From NCBI RefSeq assembly GCF_021216675.1, contig NZ_CP086120.1, positions 1,364,001 to 1,428,000 on the forward strand: 64,000 bases of DNA, written 5' to 3'. The notes beneath the pieces are model-generated. The model saw nothing but the letters and a program-made list of their open reading frames with translations, made no database searches and was not told where the DNA came from. A program made the translations under genes and the position numbers. This DNA comes from Streptomyces gobiensis. Lineage in GTDB: Bacteria; Actinomycetota; Actinomycetes; Streptomycetales; Streptomycetaceae. Positions 45,668 through 56,339 of this stretch are shown one piece after another (position 1 is the first letter of the stretch; every line of letters begins with the position of its first letter).

Positions 45668-47116
45668 GTGAAGAGCGCCGTGGAGACCCTGAACCCGACC
45701 CGGGTTCGGCTCACTGTCGAGGTGCCCTTCGAGGAGCTCAAAGACAGCCTCGACGCGGCGTACAAAAAGATCAACCAGCAGGTCACGGTGCCTGGCTTCC
45801 GTAAGGGCAAGATCCCTGCGCGAGTGATCGACCAGCGCTTCGGCCGTGGCGCCGTGCTGGAGGAGGCCGTCAATGACGCGCTTCCGAAGCTCTACCAGAG
45901 CGCCGTCGAGGAGGGCGAGCTGAGCCCGCTCGGCCAGCCCGAGGTGGACATCACCGAGCTCAAGGACAACGAGCTCCTGGCCTTCACCGCTGAGGTCGAC
46001 GTACGGCCCGAGATCACGATCCCGGACTACTCCGGTATCGAGGTCGAGGTCGACGCCACCGAGGTCACCGACGAGGACATCGACAAGTCCGTCGAGCAGC
46101 TCCGTGAGCGCTTCGCCTCCACCACCGCCGTCGAGCGCCCCGCCGCCGAGGGCGATGTCGTCAAGATCGACCTGGAGGCCAAGGTCGACGGCGAGGTCCT
46201 GGAGGACGGCGTCGCCAAGGGCGTGGACTACACCATCGGCTCCGGCGAGCTCCTGGAGGGCATCGACGAGGCCGTCACCGGCCTGTCGGCCGGCGGTTCC
46301 GCCACGTTCACCACCGAGCTCAAGGGTGGCTCCGCGGCGGGCCAGCAGGCCGAGGTCAAGGTGGACGTCACCAGCGTCTCGGCCCGTGAACTTCCCGAGC
46401 TGGACGATGACTTCGCCCAGCTGGCGAGCGAGTTCGACACCCTGGACGAGCTGCGTGAGGACAGCCGCAAGCGGCTCGGCCAGATGAAGAAGTACGACCA
46501 GGCCACCCAGGCTCAGGAGAAGGTGCTCGACCAGCTCATCGAGCTCGTCGAGGTCCCGATCCCCGAGAAGCTGCTCGAGGACGAGGTCAACACTCGCAAG
46601 AGCAACCTGGTCAACCACCAGCTCGGTCAGATGGGCATGGACCTCAAGACGTACCTGGAGATGCAGGACAAGTCTGAGGAAGATTTCGACGCGGAGCTCA
46701 AGGAGCAGGCGGAGAAGGGCATCCGTACCCAGTTCATCCTCGATGAGCTGGTCGCCAAGGAGAAGCTGAACGTCAGCCAGGAGGAGCTCACCGAGCACCT
46801 CATGCGCCGCGCGCAGTCCTCCGGCATGAGCCCCGACCAGTTCGCCCAGGCCGTCGTCGAGGGCGGCCAGGTGCCGATGCTCGTCGGCGAGGTCGCCCGC
46901 GGCAAGGCCCTCGCAGTGGTCGTCGAGGCCGCCACGGTCAAGGACACCAACGGTGAGGTCGTCGACCTCGAGGACGAGGACGAGACCGCCGAGACCGCCG
47001 AGACGGTCGAGGCGGCTGCCGGGACCGCGGCCGAGAGCGCCCCTGAGACCCTGGCTGAGGACAAGGTCGAAGAGAAGGCCGAGGAGAAGAAGGCGGACGG
47101 CGAGTCCGACGCCTGA
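45668..47116 (+). CDS. tig: trigger factor
   Basis: 482 aa from GTG 45668, with AAGGAG 7 nt before it. This ribosome-bound chaperone and prolyl isomerase meets nascent chains at the exit tunnel. N-terminal ribosome-binding domain with the signature GFRKGKIP (~42-49), FKBP-like isomerase domain (~155-245), C-terminal arms (~250-430), and a disordered acidic tail of ~50 residues rich in Glu/Ala. It precedes clpP1-clpP2-clpX, the usual folding/degradation block. Confidence 0.98.
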   Translation: MKSAVETLNPTRVRLTVEVPFEELKDSLDAAYKKINQQVTVPGFRKGKIPARVIDQRFGRGAVLEEAVNDALPKLYQSAVEEGELSPLGQPEVDITELKDNELLAFTAEVDVRPEITIPDYSGIEVEVDATEVTDEDIDKSVEQLRERFASTTAVERPAAEGDVVKIDLEAKVDGEVLEDGVAKGVDYTIGSGELLEGIDEAVTGLSAGGSATFTTELKGGSAAGQQAEVKVDVTSVSARELPELDDDFAQLASEFDTLDELREDSRKRLGQMKKYDQATQAQEKVLDQLIELVEVPIPEKLLEDEVNTRKSNLVNHQLGQMGMDLKTYLEMQDKSEEDFDAELKEQAEKGIRTQFILDELVAKEKLNVSQEELTEHLMRRAQSSGMSPDQFAQAVVEGGQVPMLVGEVARGKALAVVVEAATVKDTNGEVVDLEDEDETAETAETVEAAAGTAAESAPETLAEDKVEEKAEEKKADGESDA

Positions 47117-47132
47117 TCCCCTTGATTCGAAC

Positions 47133-47170
47133 GAACGGGCCCGGACGCCACGACGCGTACGGGCCCGTTC
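47133..47170 (+). terminator. tig terminator hairpin
   Basis: GAACGGGCCCG (47133-47143) pairs perfectly with CGGGCCCGTTC (47160-47170), 11 bp, starting 16 bp after the tig stop. No T run. Confidence 0.75.
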
Positions 47171-47215
47171 GCGTACGGCAGAACTCCCCGTCCCGACCTG
47201 CTGGAACGCCCCCTG

Positions 47216-47229
47216 CGCTCACAGCGAAC
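47216..47229 (+). promoter_or_regulatory. ClgR-like box upstream of clpP1
   Basis: CGCTCACAGCGAAC fits the actinobacterial ClgR motif CGCYNANRGCGWWS, an inverted repeat CGCT/AGCG. ClgR activates clpP1clpP2 in Streptomyces and Corynebacterium. It lies about 40 bp upstream of a possible -10 box. Confidence 0.65.
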
Positions 47230-47267
47230 AGTTCTCGGAGCGGGATGGCCAGGCCGGGCCCGCGCGT

Positions 47268-47273
47268 TAGGGT
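47268..47273 (+). promoter_or_regulatory. putative -10 box of clpP1
   Basis: TAGGGT fits TANNNT and lies 80 bp before clpP1, downstream of the ClgR-like box at a distance suitable for activation. Confidence 0.4.
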
Positions 47274-47352
47274 CCATGTACACGAAGACGCTAGAGACGG
47301 CCCTCTGAGATCCCTACGGGATCTCGCCGTCCGGATACGAGCAGGTGGAAAC

Positions 47353-47973
47353 GTGACGCTTCCGATGCCTTCCGCCGCCGGTGAGCCCAACAACTACGGT
47401 GGCGGCCTCGGCGACCAGGTCTACAACCGGCTGCTCAACGAGCGGATTATCTTCCTCGGCCAGCCGGTGGACGATGAGATCGCCAACAGGATCACCGCGC
47501 AGCTGCTGCTCCTTGCCGCTGAGCCGGACAAGGACATCAACCTCTACATCAACAGCCCCGGTGGCTCCATCACCGCGGGCATGGCGATCTACGACACCAT
47601 GCAGTTCATCAAGAACGACGTGGTCACCATCGCCATGGGCCTCGCTGCCTCGATGGGCCAGTTCCTGCTGACCGCAGGCACTCCCGGCAAGCGCTTCGCG
47701 CTCCCGAACGCCGAGATCCTGATCCACCAGCCCTCCGCGGGCCTGGCGGGTTCGGCCACGGACATCAAGATCCACGCTGAGCAGCTGCTGCGGACCAAGA
47801 AGAAGATGACCGAGCTTTCCGCGCAGCACTCCGGCCAGACCGTCGAGAAGTGGACGCGGGACGCCGACCGCGACCGCTGGTTCTCCGCCGAGGAGGCCAA
47901 GGAGTACGGCCTGCTGGACGCGGTCATCGCCAACGCCGCCGACATCCCGGGCGGCGGTGGCACGGGCGCCTGA
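47353..47973 (+). CDS. clpP1: ATP-dependent Clp protease subunit ClpP1
   Basis: 206 aa from GTG 47353 (AGGTGG 5 nt before; ATG 47365 also possible). A serine peptidase of the Clp barrel. Catalytic serine in [12 protein letters not shown], histidine in [10 protein letters not shown], and aspartate in the following [10 protein letters not shown] region. In actinomycetes ClpP1 and ClpP2 form a mixed tetradecamer, which matches the two adjacent genes. The next gene begins 62 bp downstream. Confidence 0.97.
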   Translation: MTLPMPSAAGEPNNYGGGLGDQVYNRLLNERIIFLGQPVDDEIANRITAQLLLLAAEPDKDINLYINSPGGSITAGMAIYDTMQFIKNDVVTIAMGLAASMGQFLLTAGTPGKRFALPNAEILIHQPSAGLAGSATDIKIHAEQLLRTKKKMTELSAQHSGQTVEKWTRDADRDRWFSAEEAKEYGLLDAVIANAADIPGGGGTGA

Positions 47974-48035
47974 GCGCTCGCCCTCCCGCTCACACAGCCC
48001 GTAGCCAGCTCATCACCAGGACGGTGAACATCTCG

Positions 48036-48713
48036 ATGAACAACCTCCCCGGCTCCGGCCGCTCCATGGGCCCCCAGGCCCGCTTCTCCGGGATCTCGCC
48101 CGAGGCCCGCTATGTCATCCCGCGCTTCGTCGAGCGCACCTCGCAGGGCGTACGCGAGTACGACCCGTACGCGAAGCTGTTCGAGGAGCGCGTGATCTTC
48201 CTCGGTGTGCAGATCGACGATGCCTCCGCCAACGACGTCATGGCTCAGCTGCTGTGTCTGGAGTCCATGGACCCGGACCGTGACATCTCGGTCTACATCA
48301 ACTCGCCTGGCGGCTCCTTCACGGCCCTGACCGCCATCTACGACACGATGCAGTTCGTGAAGCCGGACATCCAGACGGTCTGCATGGGCCAGGCGGCCTC
48401 CGCCGCCGCCGTGCTGCTGGCCGCTGGTACACCCGGCAAGCGAATGGCGCTGCCCAACGCCCGGATCCTGATCCACCAGCCGTACAGCGAGACGGGACGT
48501 GGTCAGGTCTCCGACCTGGAGATCGCCGCCAACGAGGTGCAGCGGATGCGTCTCCAGCTGGAGGAGATGCTGGCCAAGCACTCCACCCGGCCCGTCGAGG
48601 AGATCCGCGACGACATCGAGCGCGACAAGATCCTCACCGCTGAGGGTGCGCTGGAGTACGGGCTGATCGACCAGATCGTCTCCACCCGCAAGACGTCCGT
48701 CGGACTGGGCTGA
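48036..48713 (+). CDS. clpP2: ATP-dependent Clp protease subunit ClpP2
   Basis: 225 aa from ATG 48036; GTG 48024 is an in-frame alternative. Catalytic serine in [13 protein letters not shown] and histidine in [29 protein letters not shown] is the usual strand-turn-helix. The N-terminal ~35 residues are longer than in ClpP1 and could be a propeptide. Cotranscribed with clpP1; a hairpin follows before clpX. Confidence 0.97.
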   Translation: MNNLPGSGRSMGPQARFSGISPEARYVIPRFVERTSQGVREYDPYAKLFEERVIFLGVQIDDASANDVMAQLLCLESMDPDRDISVYINSPGGSFTALTAIYDTMQFVKPDIQTVCMGQAASAAAVLLAAGTPGKRMALPNARILIHQPYSETGRGQVSDLEIAANEVQRMRLQLEEMLAKHSTRPVEEIRDDIERDKILTAEGALEYGLIDQIVSTRKTSVGLG

Positions 48714-48730
48714 TCCCCGACCGACTGCCG

Positions 48731-48759
48731 CCCCCTTGGACCGAGTAGGCCCAAGGGGG
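48731..48759 (+). terminator. hairpin after clpP2
   Basis: CCCCCTTGG (48731-48739) pairs with CCAAGGGGG (48751-48759), 14 bp after the clpP2 stop. A second hairpin (GCACCGCCG/CGGCGGTGC, 48807-48829) lies in the clpX leader. Confidence 0.65.
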
Positions 48760-48851
48760 GCCCATTCCGGGGGCCCAGCAAGGTACCTTCGGAGAGCAAG
48801 GACCAGGCACCGCCGCCAGTCGGCGGTGCGCAGGCGAAGGGGAAGCACCTC

Positions 48852-50138
48852 GTGGCACGCATCGGTGATGGCGGCGATCTGCTCAAGTGCTCATTCTGTG
48901 GCAAGAGCCAAAAGCAGGTGAAGAAGCTCATCGCGGGTCCGGGCGTCTATATCTGCGATGAGTGCATCGATCTCTGCAACGAGATCATCGAGGAGGAGCT
49001 CGCCGAGACCTCCGAGGTGCGGTGGGACGAACTCCCCAAGCCGCGCGAGATCTACGAGTTCCTGGAAGGCTACGTCGTCGGCCAGGAGGCCGCGAAGAAG
49101 GCCCTCTCCGTCGCCGTCTACAACCACTACAAGCGAGTGCAGGCGGGCGAGAACGGCGGCTCGCAGGGCCGCGACGACGGCATCGAGCTGGCGAAGTCCA
49201 ACATCCTGCTGCTGGGCCCCACCGGCTCCGGCAAGACGCTGCTGGCGCAGACCCTGGCCCGGATGCTCAACGTTCCCTTCGCCATCGCCGACGCCACCGC
49301 GCTGACGGAGGCGGGCTATGTCGGTGAGGACGTCGAGAACATCCTGCTGAAGCTGATCCAGGCCGCTGACTACGACGTCAAGAAGGCCGAGACCGGCATC
49401 ATCTATATCGACGAGATCGACAAGGTCGCCCGTAAGAGCGAGAACCCGTCGATCACCCGTGATGTCTCCGGCGAGGGCGTACAGCAGGCGCTCCTCAAGA
49501 TCCTGGAAGGCACCACCGCCTCAGTACCGCCGCAGGGCGGCCGTAAGCACCCGCACCAGGAGTTCATCCAGATCGACACCACGAATGTGCTCTTCATCGT
49601 GGGTGGCGCCTTCGCCGGTCTGGAGAAAATCATTGAATCCCGGGCGGGCGCGAAGGGCATTGGCTTCGGCGCCACCATCCGTTCCAAACGGGAGATCGAG
49701 GCGTCCAACCAGTTCGAGGAGGTCATGCCGGAAGACCTGGTGAAATTCGGCATGATCCCGGAGTTCATCGGCCGTCTCCCGGTCATCACCTCCGTCCACA
49801 ACCTCGACCGTGAGGCGCTGCTCCAGATCCTGACCGAGCCGCGGAACGCGCTGATCAAGCAGTACCAGCGGCTCTTTGAACTCGACGGTGTAGAGCTGGA
49901 GTTCGACCGCCCGGCCCTGGAGGCCATCGCCGACCAGGCCATCCTGCGCGGCACCGGCGCACGTGGGCTGCGCGCCATCATGGAGGAAGTCCTGATGTCG
50001 GTGATGTACGAGGTGCCGTCCCGCAAGGACGTGGAACGCGTCGTCATCACGGAAGACGTTGTTCACTCGAACGTGAACCCAACTCTGGTGCCGCGTACGC
50101 GCGGTAACGAACAGGGTCCGCAGGAGAAGAGCGCGTAG
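48852..50138 (+). CDS. clpX: Clp protease ATPase subunit ClpX
   Basis: 428 aa, GTG start. The N-terminal zinc-binding domain has four cysteines: CSFCGK and CDECIDLC (residues ~13-41). The AAA+ domain carries Walker A in [17 protein letters not shown] and Walker B in IIYIDEIDK, with [13 protein letters not shown] and arginine-finger region downstream. ClpX unfolds substrates and feeds ClpP1P2. A C-terminal D2-like small domain closes the protein. It has its own 138-bp leader with a hairpin. Confidence 0.99.
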   Translation: MARIGDGGDLLKCSFCGKSQKQVKKLIAGPGVYICDECIDLCNEIIEEELAETSEVRWDELPKPREIYEFLEGYVVGQEAAKKALSVAVYNHYKRVQAGENGGSQGRDDGIELAKSNILLLGPTGSGKTLLAQTLARMLNVPFAIADATALTEAGYVGEDVENILLKLIQAADYDVKKAETGIIYIDEIDKVARKSENPSITRDVSGEGVQQALLKILEGTTASVPPQGGRKHPHQEFIQIDTTNVLFIVGGAFAGLEKIIESRAGAKGIGFGATIRSKREIEASNQFEEVMPEDLVKFGMIPEFIGRLPVITSVHNLDREALLQILTEPRNALIKQYQRLFELDGVELEFDRPALEAIADQAILRGTGARGLRAIMEEVLMSVMYEVPSRKDVERVVITEDVVHSNVNPTLVPRTRGNEQGPQEKSA

Positions 50139-50151
50139 CGGGCGTCCTCTT

Positions 50152-50199
50152 CAACGCTGTGGCTCGTCTCCCTGCGCAGGGAGACGAGCCACAGCGTTG
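50152..50199. terminator. strong bidirectional terminator
   Basis: A perfect stem of about 22 bp: 50152-50174 against 50177-50199 (outer CAACGCTGTGGC, inner GTCTCCCTG). CTTTT follows on the + side. It separates convergent clpX and the Pro/Gln-rich protein gene. Confidence 0.93.
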
Positions 50200-50224
50200 C
50201 TGCCCTTTTACGGGAACTGGCTCC

Positions 50225-51184
50225 TTACTTGGGGACCCGGGTGTCGTTACGCGTCTTAGCCGTGACCGTGGCAGCCTCGCTCATCGGTGTGTTCTTACCG
50301 GTGATGATGGCGGCTGCATCCGAGAACACAACCCAGCCGATCGTGCTGTGGTCAGCCCACATACACACCGGCACCGTGAAGTTGTCCACCGGCATCTGCT
50401 CGGCGTTGCCTGGCGTGAACTTCACGTTCTGGCACTTCATGATCGCATTGTCGAGTTCGGCGGGAGTCTGTTCTTCCGGCTGGCCCTCCAGCTCGGCCTT
50501 GCCACCGTCATCCGTGCCGGGGCTCTCGGCGGCATGTTCGGCGATCTTGGCGAAGGCGGCGTCGATGACCGTCTCCGGGTCCGAGATCTCCCCGTAGACG
50601 CCGCTGAACTTCAGCTGCTTCGCTCGGGCGCCCGAGCCGGCCTCATAGCTGGCGGAGACGCTCTCGGCATCCTTGACACCGTAGTCCTCGAACTCCTTGA
50701 CGTCCGTGGAGCTGAGGCCGTCGCTGCCGGTCTCCTTCTTGTTGAACTCCTCAGCGACCTGCTGGGGCGTGGTCAGCTTGTGCGGGCCGTCGTCGGCGAG
50801 GTCACTCCCGCCGCCGCCCCCGCCCAGGAGGAAGTACCCGCCGATGATCGCGCCCACCAGGGCCACGGCGCCGATCGTGACGCCGACCGCCTTGCCCTTG
50901 CCGCCGCCGCCCGGCGGAGGCGGCGGCATATAGCCGCCCGGGGGCGGGGGCTGCTGGCCGTACGGGCCGGGCTGCTGCGGGAAGCCCTGGGGCGGCGGTG
51001 GGGGCTGCTGGCCATAGGGGCCCGGCTGGGGTGGCTGCTGGGGGTAGCCGTAGCCGGGCTGACCCGGCGCTCCGCCGGGGGCGGGCTGGCCGTACGGGCC
51101 CGGCTGCTGGGGAGCGCCGTAAGGCCCCGGCTGCGGGGGCTGCTGTCCATACGGGCCCTGCGGCGGCGGCTGGTTGTAGCTCAA
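50225..51184 (-). CDS. Pro/Gln/Gly-rich single-pass membrane protein
   Basis: 319 aa from TTG 51184, supported by GGAGGG 7 nt before it. Residues ~1-95 are low complexity, rich in [12 protein letters not shown] repeats, and would lie in the cytoplasm. One membrane helix ([21 protein letters not shown], ~98-118) and a Gly run precede an outer domain of ~190 residues with two cysteines ([16 protein letters not shown]), likely disulfide-bonded. Function unknown. Commonly found between clpX and valS in Streptomyces as I recall it. Divergent from valS. Confidence 0.82.
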   Translation of the reverse strand: MSYNQPPPQGPYGQQPPQPGPYGAPQQPGPYGQPAPGGAPGQPGYGYPQQPPQPGPYGQQPPPPPQGFPQQPGPYGQQPPPPGGYMPPPPPGGGGKGKAVGVTIGAVALVGAIIGGYFLLGGGGGGSDLADDGPHKLTTPQQVAEEFNKKETGSDGLSSTDVKEFEDYGVKDAESVSASYEAGSGARAKQLKFSGVYGEISDPETVIDAAFAKIAEHAAESPGTDDGGKAELEGQPEEQTPAELDNAIMKCQNVKFTPGNAEQMPVDNFTVPVCMWADHSTIGWVVFSDAAAIITGKNTPMSEAATVTAKTRNDTRVPK

Positions 51185-51308
51185 GGCGCTTCCCTCCGTG
51201 GAGCATGCACCGGGCATGCGTATCTGCGTCCCGTACATCCTGGCGGACAGCCCACCGTTTCGCTGCACCGGGCCCCGAACCGATTCGAGACCGGGACACG
51301 GCCGCCCG

Positions 51309-51314
51309 TACACT
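51309..51314 (+). promoter_or_regulatory. -10 box for a leaderless valS transcript
   Basis: TACACT fits TANNNT and ends 7 nt before the GTG of valS. TTCGAG ~19 nt upstream is a weak -35. No ribosome site lies in between. Confidence 0.5.
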
Positions 51315-51321
51315 GACCGTC

Positions 51322-53991
51322 GTGACCGAGAACACTCAGCAGAGCCCGACCCCGAACGGGGCGGAGCCGTCGACCAGTGCCCCCGCAGATCTGCCGACCC
51401 AGTACGCACCGGCCGAGGTAGAGGGGAAGCTGTACGAGCGCTGGGTAGAGCGCGGTTACTTCGAGGCGGACGCGAAGAGCGAGAAGGAGCCCTACGCCGT
51501 CGTCATCCCGCCGCCGAACGTCACCGGCTCGCTCCACCTGGGCCATGCCTTCGAGCACACGCTGATCGACGCCCTCACCCGCCGTAAGCGGATGCAGGGC
51601 TGCGAGACGCTGTGGCAGCCGGGCATGGACCACGCCGGTATCGCCACCCAGAACGTCGTCGAGCGCGAGCTCGGCAAGGAGGGCAAGTCCCGCCACGACC
51701 TGGGCCGGGAGGCCTTCGTCGAGCGCGTCTGGCAGTGGAAGGCGGAGTCCGGCGGCCAGATCTCCGGCCAGATGAAGCGGCTCGGCGATGGCGTCGCCTG
51801 GTCCCGCGAGCGCTTCACCATGGACGAGGGGCTGTCCAGGGCCGTCCAGACCATCTTCAAGCGGCTCTACGACGATGAGCTGATCTACCGCGCCGAGCGG
51901 ATCATCAACTGGTGTCCGCGCTGTCTGACCGCGATCTCCGATATCGAGGTCGAGTACGCGGACCAGGACGGCGAGCTGGTCTCGCTCAGATACGGCGGAG
52001 GCGATGGCGAGGAGGACACGGTCGTCGTCGCGACGACCCGCGCCGAGACGATGCTCGGCGACACCGCCGTCGCCGTCCACCCGGACGACGCACGCTACGC
52101 CCACCTCATCGGCAAGCAGATCAAGCTGCCGCTGACCGACCGCACCATCCCGGTCGTCGCGGACTCCCATGTCGACCCGGAGTTCGGCACCGGCGCGGTC
52201 AAGGTCACCCCCGCCCACGACCCGAATGACTTCGAGATCGGCCAGCGGCACGACCTGCCCAACATCACGATCATGGACGAGCACGCGGTGATCACCGCCC
52301 ATGGCCCGTTCCAGGGTCTGGACCGGCTGGAGGCCCGCTCGGCGATCGTCGCCGCGCTGCGCGCCGAGGGCCGCATCGTCGCCGAGAAGCGCCCCTACAC
52401 CCACTCCGTCGGCCACTGCTCACGCTGCAAGACCACCATCGAGCCCCGGCTGTCCATGCAGTGGTGGGTCAGGGTCGGCCCGCTCGCCCAGGCCGCCGGT
52501 GACGCCGCCCGCGACGGGAAGGTCCAGATCCACCCCAAGGAGATGGAGTCCCGCTACTTCGGCTGGGTCGACAATCTCCACGACTGGTGCATTTCACGGC
52601 AGTTGTGGTGGGGCCACCGCATCCCGGTCTGGTACGGCCCGAACGGCGAGGTCGTCTGCGTCGGCCCGGACGAGACCCCGCCTTCCGAGGGGCCGGGCGG
52701 CGAGGGCTGGCACCAGGACACCGATGTCCTGGACACCTGGTTCTCCTCCGCCCTGTGGCCGTTCTCCACTCTCGGCTGGCCCGAACGGACCGAGAGCCTT
52801 GAGAAGTTCTACCCGAACTCCGTCCTGGTCACCGGCTACGACATCCTCTTCTTCTGGGTCGCCCGGATGATGATGTTCGGCCTGTACGCGATGGACGGCA
52901 CCCCGCCGTTCCACACCATCGCCCTGCACGGCATGGTCCGCGACCAGTTCGGCAAGAAGATGTCGAAGTCCTTTGGCAACGCGGTCAATCCGCTGGACTG
53001 GATGGACAAGTACGGCTCCGACGCGCTCCGTTTCACGCTCGCGCGCGGCGCCAACCCCGGTGTCGATGTCCCGATCGGTGAGGACTGGGTCCAGGCATCC
53101 CGTAACTTCGCCAACAAGATCTGGAACGCCACGCGCTTCGCGCTGATGAACGGCGCGACGGTTGAGGGCCCGCTGCCCGCCCCCGAGGAGATGTCAGCGG
53201 CCGACCGCTGGATCCTCTCCCGGCTGAACACGGTTGTCGCCGAGACCGACGCGTTCTATGACGACTACCAGTTCGCGAAGCTCTCCGAGGGGCTGTACCA
53301 CTTCGCCTGGGACGAGGTCTTCGACTGGTATGTCGAGCTGTCCAAGACCACCTTCTACGCGGACGGCCGGGCGGCCGAGGTCTCCCGACGGGTCCTCGGC
53401 GAGGTCCTGGACGTCATGCTCCGCCTCCTCCACCCCATCGTTCCCTTTGTCACCGAGACGCTGTGGACGACCCTCACCGGTGGCGAGTCCGTGGTCATCG
53501 CCGACTGGCCCACCGACTCCGGCTTCCGCGACGCCACTGCCGAGCAGGAGATCGCCACCCTCCAGCAGGTGATCACCGAGGTCCGCCGCTTCCGCGCCGA
53601 CCAGGGCCTCCAGCCCGGCCAGCGCGTCCCGGCCCGGCTCACCCTGGAAGGCACCCCACTCGTCGCCCACGAGGAGGCGATGCGCTCGCTGCTGCGCCTC
53701 CAGCCCGCCGGTGACGACTTCACCCCCACCGCGTCGCTGCCCGTCGCCGGTGCGACGGTCGCCCTGGACCTCTCCGGGGCGATCGACTTCGAGGCGGAGC
53801 GCAAGCGGCTCACCAAGGATCTGGCGTCCGCCGAGAAGGAGCTGAAGCAGACCACGGCCAAGCTCGGCAACGAGGGCTTCCTCGCGAAGGCCCCCGACCA
53901 CGTCGTGGAGAAGATCCGCACCCGCCAGGCGGCCGCCGAGGCGGACATCGCCCGGATCAAAACCCAGCTGGAGAACCTCCCGGAGGGCTAG
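51322..53991 (+). CDS. valS: valyl-tRNA synthetase
   Basis: 889 aa from GTG 51322. It charges tRNA-Val in the cytoplasm. Class I motifs: HLGH in [17 protein letters not shown] (~residue 78) and KMSKS in [16 protein letters not shown] (~550). The editing domain shows [19 protein letters not shown]. The C-terminal coiled-coil arm typical of ValRS is present ([20 protein letters not shown]). The frame is open for a further ~320 nt upstream, but that part overlaps the divergent gene and lacks family support. Confidence 0.98.
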   Translation: MTENTQQSPTPNGAEPSTSAPADLPTQYAPAEVEGKLYERWVERGYFEADAKSEKEPYAVVIPPPNVTGSLHLGHAFEHTLIDALTRRKRMQGCETLWQPGMDHAGIATQNVVERELGKEGKSRHDLGREAFVERVWQWKAESGGQISGQMKRLGDGVAWSRERFTMDEGLSRAVQTIFKRLYDDELIYRAERIINWCPRCLTAISDIEVEYADQDGELVSLRYGGGDGEEDTVVVATTRAETMLGDTAVAVHPDDARYAHLIGKQIKLPLTDRTIPVVADSHVDPEFGTGAVKVTPAHDPNDFEIGQRHDLPNITIMDEHAVITAHGPFQGLDRLEARSAIVAALRAEGRIVAEKRPYTHSVGHCSRCKTTIEPRLSMQWWVRVGPLAQAAGDAARDGKVQIHPKEMESRYFGWVDNLHDWCISRQLWWGHRIPVWYGPNGEVVCVGPDETPPSEGPGGEGWHQDTDVLDTWFSSALWPFSTLGWPERTESLEKFYPNSVLVTGYDILFFWVARMMMFGLYAMDGTPPFHTIALHGMVRDQFGKKMSKSFGNAVNPLDWMDKYGSDALRFTLARGANPGVDVPIGEDWVQASRNFANKIWNATRFALMNGATVEGPLPAPEEMSAADRWILSRLNTVVAETDAFYDDYQFAKLSEGLYHFAWDEVFDWYVELSKTTFYADGRAAEVSRRVLGEVLDVMLRLLHPIVPFVTETLWTTLTGGESVVIADWPTDSGFRDATAEQEIATLQQVITEVRRFRADQGLQPGQRVPARLTLEGTPLVAHEEAMRSLLRLQPAGDDFTPTASLPVAGATVALDLSGAIDFEAERKRLTKDLASAEKELKQTTAKLGNEGFLAKAPDHVVEKIRTRQAAAEADIARIKTQLENLPEG

Positions 53992-53997
53992 CCCCAC

Positions 53998-54027
53998 ACG
54001 GGCCCGGGGCGTTCGCCCCGGGCCCGT
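53998..54027. terminator. bidirectional terminator between valS and bioY
   Basis: ACGGGCCCGGGGC (53998-54010) pairs perfectly with GCCCCGGGCCCGT (54015-54027), 13 bp, loop GTTC. It serves both convergent genes. Confidence 0.88.
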
Positions 54028-54031
54028 CGCG

Positions 54032-54631
54032 TCAGCCGCGCTTGCCGACCAGCTTCCAGGCCGCTGGGAGGGCGCCCATCGCCAGGGCTGCCTTCAGGGC
54101 GTCGCCGATGAGGAAGGGGACCAGGCCTGCGGCGAGGGCCTGGGTGAGGCTCATGCCGGTGGCGAGGGCCAGATAGGGAACGCCGACGGCGTAGATGATC
54201 GCGGTGCCGACCGCCATCGTGCCGATGGTGCGCAGCATCCCGCGGTCGCCGCCTCGGCGGGCGAGTGCGCCGACGACGGTGGCGGCGATGAGCATGCCGA
54301 TGATGTAGCCGAAGGACGGCATCGCGGTGCCATGGGACATATCCGCGAACCACGGCATCCCGGCGACGCCCGCCACGGTGTAGAGGCCGAGGGAGAGGAA
54401 GGCGCGGCGGGCGCCGAAGCCCGCGCCCAGGAGCAGCGCGGCGAATGTCTGCCCGGTGACGGGGACCGGGGAGCCGGGCACCGGCACGGCGAGCTGGGCG
54501 GCGGCTCCGGTGAGCGCGGCGCCGCCCAGCACCAGCGCCGCGTCCCGCAGCCGCGCCCGGGTGGCGGTAGAGGCGGGCAGCACATCGGCGAGGACCGCGC
54601 CCGGTCGGATGCTTACGGCGGCACTGCTCAT
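54032..54631 (-). CDS. bioY: biotin transporter BioY
   Basis: 199 aa from ATG 54631 with GGAG upstream. Six membrane helices; BioY hallmarks include AALTGAAAQLAVPVPGSPVPVTGQTFAALLLGA and GGDRGMLRTIGTMAVGTAII. BioY is the substrate-binding unit of ECF-type biotin uptake and can work alone in some bacteria; no ECF ATPase genes are adjacent. Two 18-bp direct repeats lie just upstream of the start. Confidence 0.9.
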   Translation of the reverse strand: MSSAAVSIRPGAVLADVLPASTATRARLRDAALVLGGAALTGAAAQLAVPVPGSPVPVTGQTFAALLLGAGFGARRAFLSLGLYTVAGVAGMPWFADMSHGTAMPSFGYIIGMLIAATVVGALARRGGDRGMLRTIGTMAVGTAIIYAVGVPYLALATGMSLTQALAAGLVPFLIGDALKAALAMGALPAAWKLVGKRG

Positions 54632-54640
54632 CGGAACTCC

Positions 54641-54676
54641 GTCTGGTCGGTGTAGGACGTCTGGTTGGTGCAGGAA
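54641..54676. repeat. 18-bp direct repeats before bioY
   Basis: Units 54641-54658 and 54659-54676 match at 15 of 18 positions (GTCTGGTNGGTGNAGGA). They start 10 bp upstream of the bioY ATG, in the leader or promoter. They do not match the known BioQ or BirA operators as I remember them. Confidence 0.5.
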
Positions 54677-54906
54677 AGGGCCGTTCGACGCTATCCGAAC
54701 GCGGGTGGCTTCCCTCCGTGACGTTGGCGACAAAGCTTGGCCGTTGCACTTATCGGGTTTCTCTCATACGCGGAGGGTGACTACGGTGTCCGGATACCGG
54801 GACAGTGACGTGCGCCATTGATACGCCGCTTATGTCCGCTCACACTGGCCGATGGCCCGGAGTGATCGGCTCCGGTTCCTCCCTCCCCTCCCACCCTTGG
54901 ACAGCC

Positions 54907-56331
54907 ATGTCTTCCACCCAGACGGCCAACGGGACAGCCGGCGCGCCGGTCTCCCCGGAGACGGACTCCCCCGCCCCGGCTTCCCCGCCGTCGCTGTCGC
55001 ACGGCCTCAAGCAGCGCCATCTGTCGATGATCGCGCTCGGCGGTGTGATCGGCGCGGGTCTCTTCGTCGGCTCCGGCGCGGGCATCGCCGCCGCCGGTCC
55101 GTCGATCGTGCTCGCGTTCGCGGCCTCGGGCCTGCTGGTCATGCTGGTCATGCGGATGCTCGGCGAGATGTCGGCGGCCCACCCGGCCTCCGGTTCCTTC
55201 TCCGTACACGCGGAGCGGGCGCTCGGCCCCTGGGCGGGATTCACCGCCGGGTGGATCTTCTGGGTGCTGCTGTGCGTCGCGGTCGCGGCCGAGGCCATCG
55301 GTGCCGCCACGATCATGCAGACCTGGTTCCCGGACTCCGCGTCCTGGATGTGGGTGGCCCTGTTCATGGCGGTCTTCTGCGGCACGAACCTCGCCTCGGT
55401 GAAGAACTTCGGTGAGTACGAGTTCTGGTTCGCGGCGCTGAAGGTCCTCGCGATCGTCGCCTTCCTGGTACTCGGTACTCTCGCCATCATCGGTGCCCTG
55501 CCGGGCACCAGCGCCCCGGGCACCAGCAACCTCACCGGTGAGGGCGGCTTCTTCCCGAACGGCACCGACGGGCTTGTCGTCGGTCTGCTCGCGTCGATCT
55601 TCGCGTATGGCGGTCTGGAGACGGTGACCATCGCGGCCGCCGAGTCCGAGAACCCGGTCAAGGGCGTCGCCAAGGCGGTACGTACCGCAATGTGGCGTAT
55701 CGCGGTCTTCTATGTCGGCTCCATGCTGGTGATCGTCACGCTGATCCCGTGGGATGACGCGTCGGTCCTGGACGGCCCGTACGCCGCCGTCCTGGGCCAC
55801 ATCGGCGTCCCGGCTGCCAGTGAGGTCATGAAGGTCGTAGTGCTCATCGCCCTGCTGTCGGCGATGAACGCCAACATCTACGGCGCCTCCAGGATGTCGT
55901 ACTCACTGATCGCACGTGGTGAGGGACCCCGCTTCCTGGGGAAGGTCAGCGGTGGGGTGCCCCGGCGCACCGTGCTGGCCTCCTCGGCCTTCGGCTTCTT
56001 CGCGGTGCTGCTGAGCTTCTGGTGGCCGGACACCGTCTTCGCCTGGCTGCTGAACATGGTGGGTGCCGCGGTGCTGGTCGTCTGGGGCTTTATCGCGGTC
56101 TCGCAGCTGCGGACGCGTCGGCGGCTGGAGCGCGAAGCACCCGAGAGGCTCGTCGTCCGGATGTGGGCCTTCCCGGTGCTGACGTGGGTGGCGATCGCCG
56201 GGATGGTGGGCATTCTGCTGCTGATGGCGCGCAATGGCGACACCCGGCTGCAGCTGTACTTCACCGGTGGGCTGGCGCTGGCGCTGGCCGCGGTGGGCTG
56301 TCTGCGGCAGCGGCGGCTCGCGCGGCGCTGA
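54907..56331 (+). CDS. APC-family amino-acid permease
   Basis: 474 aa from ATG 54907 (ATG 54832 in frame is possible, with no ribosome site at either). Twelve membrane helices. The APC signature RHLSMIALGGVIGAGLFVGSG lies in helix 1, and ISA-like segments ANIYGASRMSYSLIARGEGP and VPRRTVLASSAFGF near helices 8-9 are typical of the amino-acid transporter family AAT (GABA, aromatic or Asn/Lys permeases). The substrate cannot be told from sequence by eye. Stands alone, followed by a large repeat region. Confidence 0.9.
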   Translation: MSSTQTANGTAGAPVSPETDSPAPASPPSLSHGLKQRHLSMIALGGVIGAGLFVGSGAGIAAAGPSIVLAFAASGLLVMLVMRMLGEMSAAHPASGSFSVHAERALGPWAGFTAGWIFWVLLCVAVAAEAIGAATIMQTWFPDSASWMWVALFMAVFCGTNLASVKNFGEYEFWFAALKVLAIVAFLVLGTLAIIGALPGTSAPGTSNLTGEGGFFPNGTDGLVVGLLASIFAYGGLETVTIAAAESENPVKGVAKAVRTAMWRIAVFYVGSMLVIVTLIPWDDASVLDGPYAAVLGHIGVPAASEVMKVVVLIALLSAMNANIYGASRMSYSLIARGEGPRFLGKVSGGVPRRTVLASSAFGFFAVLLSFWWPDTVFAWLLNMVGAAVLVVWGFIAVSQLRTRRRLEREAPERLVVRMWAFPVLTWVAIAGMVGILLLMARNGDTRLQLYFTGGLALALAAVGCLRQRRLARR

Positions 56332-56339
56332 GGCGCCCC

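Noticed and set aside
54632..54906. Riboswitch or known biotin operator before bioY
   Set aside because: No recognised aptamer or BirA/BioQ-type site seen; only the 18-bp repeats.
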